Assembly (NCBI GenBank): GCA_029573725.1
Contig: JAKQDQ010000104.1
Location: 1 to 64,000, forward strand
Direction of reading: 5' to 3'
DNA length: 64,000 bases
Source of the DNA: Verrucomicrobiota bacterium
GTDB taxonomy: Bacteria > Verrucomicrobiota > Verrucomicrobiia > Limisphaerales > JADLHS01
The translations under genes and the position numbers were made by a program. The notes beneath the pieces were generated by a model. It ran no database searches, was not told the DNA's origin, and saw only the letters and a list, made by a program, of their open reading frames with translations. Every line of letters starts with the position of its first letter. Position 1 is the stretch's first letter. Below are positions 59,683-64,000 of the stretch, piece after piece.

Positions 59683-61251
59683 ATGACTGTTTGGTTTTTG
59701 CTGATGCGCGAGCTGCGGGCACACGCCCGGCGGGCCTTCACCCACTGGGCGCGCGTGTTCGTGGCCGGCGCACTGTCGCTGGGCGGCGTCTGGCTGGCCG
59801 CCGATCTGGTTGCCCTGCCCGGAAGGGGCGGCGCGTTGTTTCAACGGATTCATTGCCTGCTGTATTGCGCCGCCTGGCTGCTCGTGCCACTGGCGGCCAG
59901 CGACTGTTTGAGCCGCGAGCGGCGCGAAGGCACGCTGATGTTGCTGTTTCTCACGCCGATGCCCCCTGCCGCCCTGGCGCTGGCCAAGATTGGGGCGCAT
60001 ACCGTGCAGCTCGCCATCGCCCTGTTGGCCGGCGTGCCGGTGTTGATGATTCCGGTGTTATTGGGTGGCATCCACTGGCGCTCGGTCGCGTGGTTGGCTC
60101 TGGTGTTGATGAACGTGGCGTGCTGGAGTCTGGGCCTTACCCTGGCGGCCTCCTCCGTGTCGCGCAGCGGTCCACGGGCGCTGGCGCTGGCGGTGCTGTT
60201 GGAGGGGGCGGCTTTTGTGTTGTTTCCCTGGATCTTTGGGGCACTCCTGGGCGTGAATTCTCTGGTCACCTGGCAGCAGGGCTATTCCCAGGCGAGCTAT
60301 GATTTCTTTACCGGATTTTCCTTGCTGGCCACGCCGGCTCCGGATTTCGCCGCGTTCGTGCAATGGGCATTCCCGCCGGCGCACGTCCTCCACACCGCCG
60401 CCACCATGACGGTGATTTCCGTCTCGGTGTTCGTCCTTTCGGTGATCTTTGCCGGCCAGTGTTTGCGGCGGAACTGGCGCGAGGCGCCGACCTCGCGGCT
60501 GGCAGGGAAAATGAAGCAGGCGCTCTGCCGGCCCATCCTCGGCAAGACATGGTTGCGGCATTGGATGCGGCGGTTGCTGGAACGCAACCCGCCCGGCTGG
60601 CTGGAACGGCGACAGTGGAGCGGCCGGCTGATCATCTGGACCTGGCTGGCCGTCGTCGGCTCGGTCTATGGATTCCTGTTGTCCAACTGGCAGTTGCACG
60701 CCCGGCTGGCGTTTGTGGATCAGGTCATGGTCGGACTGTTGCTGGTCAGTCTGGCGACGGTGGCGGCCGGCAGTTTTCGTCGCGAACGCGAAACGGGGGT
60801 GTTGGAACTGTTGCTCGTTTCCCCGTTGCAGGTGCGGCAGATTATCCATGGCCGGTTGCGGGGAATCTGGGGGCAGTTCCTGCCCGCCACCGGCATGTTG
60901 CTGGGCATTTGGATGTACCTGGCCAGCGCCTGGACGACGGGCAGCCGGCCGGGCGGACCGGCGGTTGGATCGTTCCTCGTCTCGTATGCAATTCTGCCCG
61001 TGGTGGGGCTGTATTTTTCGTTGCAATGTCGGAGCTACCTGATGGCTTGGGTGTTGACCCTGGGCGGCGGGCTGTGGTTGCCGGATCTGCTGGCCGGCCT
61101 GGGTGAACTGTTCTGGCCCTTCGCACTCGAACCGAAAATCAACGATTTGCTGGTGGCGCTGCTGCAGGTCAGCCTGGCCGGCGTGCTTTATCGGCGCCTG
61201 CACCGAAAACTGGAGCGCCGTCAGTTTCCCGTCCTGCGCAATGCCCGATAA
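59683..61251 (+). CDS. ABC-2 type permease with internal duplication
   Basis: A 522-aa inner-membrane protein with about 12 helices in two similar halves. Each half has the ABC-2 cytoplasmic motif: SRERREGTLMLLFLTPMPPA (about residue 76) and RRERETGVLELLLVSPLQVR (about 367). One chain therefore carries both halves of a permease dimer. It is 95 bases after the ATPase gene. The substrate is unknown. The accessory ectodomain protein upstream suggests a cell-envelope substrate. Confidence 0.88.
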   Translation: MTVWFLLMRELRAHARRAFTHWARVFVAGALSLGGVWLAADLVALPGRGGALFQRIHCLLYCAAWLLVPLAASDCLSRERREGTLMLLFLTPMPPAALALAKIGAHTVQLAIALLAGVPVLMIPVLLGGIHWRSVAWLALVLMNVACWSLGLTLAASSVSRSGPRALALAVLLEGAAFVLFPWIFGALLGVNSLVTWQQGYSQASYDFFTGFSLLATPAPDFAAFVQWAFPPAHVLHTAATMTVISVSVFVLSVIFAGQCLRRNWREAPTSRLAGKMKQALCRPILGKTWLRHWMRRLLERNPPGWLERRQWSGRLIIWTWLAVVGSVYGFLLSNWQLHARLAFVDQVMVGLLLVSLATVAAGSFRRERETGVLELLLVSPLQVRQIIHGRLRGIWGQFLPATGMLLGIWMYLASAWTTGSRPGGPAVGSFLVSYAILPVVGLYFSLQCRSYLMAWVLTLGGGLWLPDLLAGLGELFWPFALEPKINDLLVALLQVSLAGVLYRRLHRKLERRQFPVLRNAR

Positions 61252-61451
61252 GGAGCGGAGGCGGAATGCGTCGCCAGACGCCCGGGGGTTCAACCCGCGG
61301 CCGCGCACGAAGAAACGCCGACGTCGTCCGCTGGACTGTTGCGGAACGCCGCCCCGCGGCATCGGAGGTTCTGTAGCCGTTTGCAGACGGGCGCCGGAGC
61401 AAGGATAAAGAATTGAGTGCGCGCAGGGGCGGCGCCATGCTATGTTCCGGT

Positions 61452-61724
61452 ATGCAGCGGCGACAATTGCTCGATCTTTATTATCTGGAAGCGCGCTCCA
61501 AGTTGCTTGATCTTGCGGCCTTTCTCGACCGGGTGGAGCGCGCGCCGGGCGAGGCGGATTTTCGTTGGGACGCCTTCCACGCGGCGCTGGCGCGAATGCA
61601 GGCGTCCCCGGGGGGACGCGCGGCCGGGGTGCTGGACGCCTTGAGCGATCCCACCACCGAACCCATTCCGGTGGCCACGACGAAGGCCGCCTGCGGCGCC
61701 TGGCCCGGAAACGCCGTCAGCTGA
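61452..61724 (+). CDS. Small ebo-associated protein (unknown)
   Basis: A 90-aa, probably helical, soluble protein (MQRRQLLDLYYLEARSKLLD, LAAFLDRVERAPGEADFRWD). No signal or membrane segment. It ends 30 bases before the TatD-like gene of an ebo cluster and probably belongs to it. It is far shorter than EboA, which it may replace or merely precede. An upstream start at 61413 is less likely. Confidence 0.65.
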   Translation: MQRRQLLDLYYLEARSKLLDLAAFLDRVERAPGEADFRWDAFHAALARMQASPGGRAAGVLDALSDPTTEPIPVATTKAACGAWPGNAVS

Positions 61725-61754
61725 AATCCGCCGGGAGGCTCCGCCCAATTTCTC

Positions 61755-62570
61755 ATGCGATACATTGAACCACATGCGCACATGGTGAGTCGCACGACGG
61801 ACGATTACCGGGCGATGGTTGTTGCCGGTTGTGCCGCGGTGTGCGAGCCCGCGTTCTGGGCGGGCTTTGACCGGAGCTCCGCGGCGGGCTTTTATGATTA
61901 TTTTGGTCAGTTGACGGAGCATGAACCCCGGCGCGCCGCGAAGTTCGGGCTGCCGCACTTCTGCTGGTTGTGCATCAATCCCAAGGAGGCGGAGGACGTC
62001 CAGCTGGCGCAGGAGGTGATTGCGTTGATTCCGCAGTTCCTGTCGCGGCCGAACGTGCTGGGCATTGGCGAGATTGGTCTGAACAAGAATTCGCGCAATG
62101 AGTTGAAGGTGCTGGAGCTGCAGGTGGACCTGGCGGCGCGCCAGGATCAGCTCGTTCTGGTGCATACGCCGCACCTTGAGGACAAGCTGAAGGGGACGCG
62201 CCTGATCCTGGATGTGTTGCGGGCGGACGGCCGCATTCCGCCCGGGCGCTGCCTGATTGATCATGTGGAAGAACACACGGTGAAACTGGTGTTGGACCGG
62301 GGGTTCTGGGGCGGGATGACGTTGTATCCGGAGTCCAAATGCACCGCGGCCCGCGCGGTGGACATGATTGAGCAGTATGGCGGCGAGCGGCTGTGGATGA
62401 ACAGCGCGTGTGACTGGGGCGTGAGTGTGCCGCTGGCCGTTCCGTACGCCGCCCAGGAACTGCGCCGGCGCGGACATGACGCGGGCATGATTGACCGGCT
62501 GATTTACGGGAACCCGAAGCGTTTTCTCTCGCAGTGCGCCAAGTTCCGGCTGCCGGAGGCTGCCTCCTGA
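61755..62570 (+). CDS. eboB: TatD-family metal-dependent hydrolase, EboB-like
   Basis: A 271-aa cytoplasmic TIM-barrel hydrolase. The N-terminal HxH is PHAHM (residues 6-10), the carboxylate is in [10 protein letters not shown], and later His/Asp residues are in [19 protein letters not shown] and SACDWG. Its sequence is closer to the ebo-cluster TatD subgroup than to DNase TatD, because of the order of genes around it: EboE directly downstream (12-base gap) and EboC next. The ebo cluster helps move metabolites to the cell periphery in several phyla; the substrate here is unknown. Confidence 0.85.
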   Translation: MRYIEPHAHMVSRTTDDYRAMVVAGCAAVCEPAFWAGFDRSSAAGFYDYFGQLTEHEPRRAAKFGLPHFCWLCINPKEAEDVQLAQEVIALIPQFLSRPNVLGIGEIGLNKNSRNELKVLELQVDLAARQDQLVLVHTPHLEDKLKGTRLILDVLRADGRIPPGRCLIDHVEEHTVKLVLDRGFWGGMTLYPESKCTAARAVDMIEQYGGERLWMNSACDWGVSVPLAVPYAAQELRRRGHDAGMIDRLIYGNPKRFLSQCAKFRLPEAAS

Positions 62571-62582
62571 AGTGATCGCGTC

Positions 62583-63752
62583 ATGTTGTTGAAGCACGGC
62601 CTGCACCTGGCATATTGCACGAACATTCACCGCAGTGAAACGTGGGCGGAAACGTTTGCGGCGCTCGAACAATCCACGTTGCGCGTCAAGGCGCGGGTGC
62701 AGCCGCGCGGCCGTTACGCCATCGGATTGCGTCTCAGCGACCGGGCGGCGCAGGAATTGAGCGATCCGGCAGCGTTGCTGGGGTTCCAGCGCTGGTTGGA
62801 CCGGCATGACGCCTATGTGTTTACGATCAACGGATTTCCGTTCGGGCAGTTTCACGATGTGCGCGTGAAGGAAAATGTTTACCGTCCGGACTGGACGGAC
62901 GCGCGTCGCGTGGCCTACACGGAACGGCTGTTTCGCTTGCTGGCGCAGTTGCTGCCGCCGGAGGTGGAAGGCAGCGTCAGCACGTCGCCCGGAACGCACA
63001 AGGACTTCATCACCCGCCCGGAGCAGGCGGAACAAATGCGCGCGAATTTCTGGCGGCTGGTGGAATTTTTGGATGAGTTGAGCGGAAAATCCAATCGGTT
63101 GTTGCACCTGGGGGTTGAACCCGAGCCGTTCGGCTGGTTTGAAAACACCGCCGAGACCGTGCAGTTCTTCGAGCGGATGCGGGAGGCGCATCCCGGTGAT
63201 GCCCGCCTGGAGCGGCATCTGGGCGTGAACTATGACGCCTGCCATCTGGCGGTGGAATTTGAAGAGCCGGCGGCGGCAATGGCTGAATTCCAGCGGCACG
63301 GCATCCGCATCAGCAAGCTGCATCTCAGCAGCGCACTGCGCTTGCGGCCGACGCCGGCGGCGCTGCAGCTGCTCGCGCGCTTCGATGAACCGGTCTATTT
63401 GCACCAGGTCATCGTCCGCCAGGCGGACGGCCGGCTGGTGAAATTCCGCGATCTCGCCCCCGCGCTGCAGAGCGCCGCAAGGACCGCCCGGCCGCCGGAT
63501 GAGGAGTGGCGGGTGCATTTCCACGTGCCGTTGCATTGGCAGCCGACGGGACCGTTGCAATCCACGGTGGATCAGGTGCGGGGCTTGTTGCCCCTGTTGC
63601 AGGCGCAACCGCAGTTGTGTTCGCATCTTGAAATGGAAACCTACACCTGGGCGGTGCTGCCCGAGTTCCTGCACAGTGCGGAGGTCGTGGATCAATTGGT
63701 CGGCGAGTATGAGTGGGTCCTGCGAGAACTCGCGCACTGGGGGTTGTGCTGA
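62583..63752 (+). CDS. eboE: Metabolite traffic protein EboE-like
   Basis: A 389-aa TIM-barrel protein related to xylose isomerase-like enzymes. The EboE marks are HLAYCTNIHRSETW at the start, FTINGFPFGQFHDVRVKENVYRPDW, GSVSTSPGTHKDF, HLGVEPEPFGWFEN and LGVNYDACHLAVEFE, which supply likely metal ligands (Glu, Asp, His). No export signal. It stands between EboB-like and EboC-like genes as in many ebo clusters. Its reaction is unknown; a role in preparing a precursor for export is inferred from work on scytonemin in Nostoc. Confidence 0.87.
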   Translation: MLLKHGLHLAYCTNIHRSETWAETFAALEQSTLRVKARVQPRGRYAIGLRLSDRAAQELSDPAALLGFQRWLDRHDAYVFTINGFPFGQFHDVRVKENVYRPDWTDARRVAYTERLFRLLAQLLPPEVEGSVSTSPGTHKDFITRPEQAEQMRANFWRLVEFLDELSGKSNRLLHLGVEPEPFGWFENTAETVQFFERMREAHPGDARLERHLGVNYDACHLAVEFEEPAAAMAEFQRHGIRISKLHLSSALRLRPTPAALQLLARFDEPVYLHQVIVRQADGRLVKFRDLAPALQSAARTARPPDEEWRVHFHVPLHWQPTGPLQSTVDQVRGLLPLLQAQPQLCSHLEMETYTWAVLPEFLHSAEVVDQLVGEYEWVLRELAHWGLC

Positions 63753-63921
63753 GGCCGCCGCGCACCGGCAACGGGCGGTGCGAACGTTTCGTAGAAAAGG
63801 CTTTCATTTGCCGGCACGTTTTTCTTTCCTGAAGGCAACGACGAAACGCCACCACGGAAAACCCGGACCCCCACGGATTGGAATGAAAGAGCGCGGTTAA
63901 TTGCCGCAGAACTTCTGGACC

Positions 63922-64000
63922 ATGACTCAGCCGCCGTTACGACTGCATACCCTGCTGGCGCTGGGACGCGCTTCCAACCTGCCGACGGTCTGGTCGAATT
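63922..64000 (+). CDS. eboC: 5' end of EboC-like UbiA prenyltransferase, truncated by window edge
   Basis: The first 26 codons begin MTQPPLRLHTLLALGRASN and continue LPTVWSN. The RASNLPTVWSN string is the start of the UbiA-like EboC family (membrane prenyltransferases). The gene follows EboE by 169 bases; the rest is beyond the window. Confidence 0.75.
   Translation, partial: MTQPPLRLHTLLALGRASNLPTVWSN

Noticed and set aside
61440-63737. 765-codon minus-strand frame across the ebo genes
   Set aside because: Contradicted by recognisable EboB and EboE on the plus strand and by their short, ordered gaps.
1-64000. CRISPR arrays, insertion sequences, prophage or integrase-flanked islands
   Set aside because: No regularly spaced repeats, transposase or integrase motifs were seen. 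The tRNA-Arg has no integrase or obvious att duplication beside it.
1-64000. SusC/SusD-type polysaccharide utilisation locus
   Set aside because: No TonB-dependent receptor or SusD-like lipoprotein is encoded among the glycan genes.

Overview
The window looks like a chromosomal piece of a free-living, high-GC member of the Verrucomicrobia (the Pedosphaera/Limisphaera side is most likely). I infer this from the mix of gene families, not from a marker gene. It carries PEP-CTERM tails, pseudopilin-like proteins with an [10 protein letters not shown] leader, a giant autotransporter-associated beta-strand-repeat protein, a DUF1501/DUF1800 pair, many Tat-exported proteins, an M2 peptidase and many carbohydrate-active enzymes. 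No insertion sequence, prophage or CRISPR array was seen. One tRNA-Arg(CCG) is present.

Layout. 1-1.6 kb: the first codons of a probable leuD-like gene (minus strand), then an Xaa-Pro aminopeptidase. 1.9-8.5 kb: a surface-protein block with two PEP-CTERM proteins, a pseudopilin and a 1208-aa beta-strand-repeat protein. 8.7-19.8 kb: a sialic-acid scavenging locus. It has an MFS permease, N-acetylneuraminate lyase, a divergent GntR/LacI-type regulator, a fused sialate O-acetylesterase/sialidase, a NanM-like mutarotase, an N-acylglucosamine 2-epimerase, a small SMR protein and a FucP/NagP-type sugar permease. 19.8-31.5 kb: further glycan-degrading and exported enzymes (GH125, GH76, a TlpA-like thioredoxin, M2 peptidase, DUF2961/GH172, SGNH hydrolase, and an 802-aa barrel-like protein that may be a glycoside hydrolase). 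31.7 kb: the tRNA. 32-34.1 kb: two divergent unknown secreted proteins. 34.1-37.7 kb: a divergent set (HAD hydrolase and glycosyltransferase against a GpgS-type glucosyl-3-phosphoglycerate synthase) that predicts a glucosylglycerate-type compatible solute. 37.9-46.8 kb: a second pseudopilin plus surface-protein pair, a GmhB-like phosphatase and a 1718-aa LamG/Ig/LRR protein. 46.8-53.1 kb: a long minus-strand run (lysine 6-aminotransferase, ALDH7, NrdR, an unknown 185-aa protein, a HIT protein, exonuclease III, a NIPSNAP protein). 53.5-61.3 kb: DUF1800, DUF1501, a membrane-anchored accessory protein and an ABC-2 exporter. 61.4-64 kb: the start of an ebo cluster (small protein, EboB-like TatD, EboE, and the first codons of EboC), cut by the window end.

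How the parts fit. The 8.7-31 kb region reads as a glycoprotein/mannan forager: extracellular removal of O-acetyl groups and sialic acid, uptake, and conversion Neu5Ac -> ManNAc -> GlcNAc, next to alpha-1,6-mannan enzymes and peptidases. Four unrelated secreted proteins share a short C-terminal module ending in F-[FY]-R, found by eye; it is the best candidate here for an undescribed sorting or anchoring signal. Paired repeats between divergent genes (CACCGGTT x2 near nanA; GCTTGTCA-N10-TGACAAGC near gpgS) are candidate operators. All functions come from motif recognition by eye; no database search was run.
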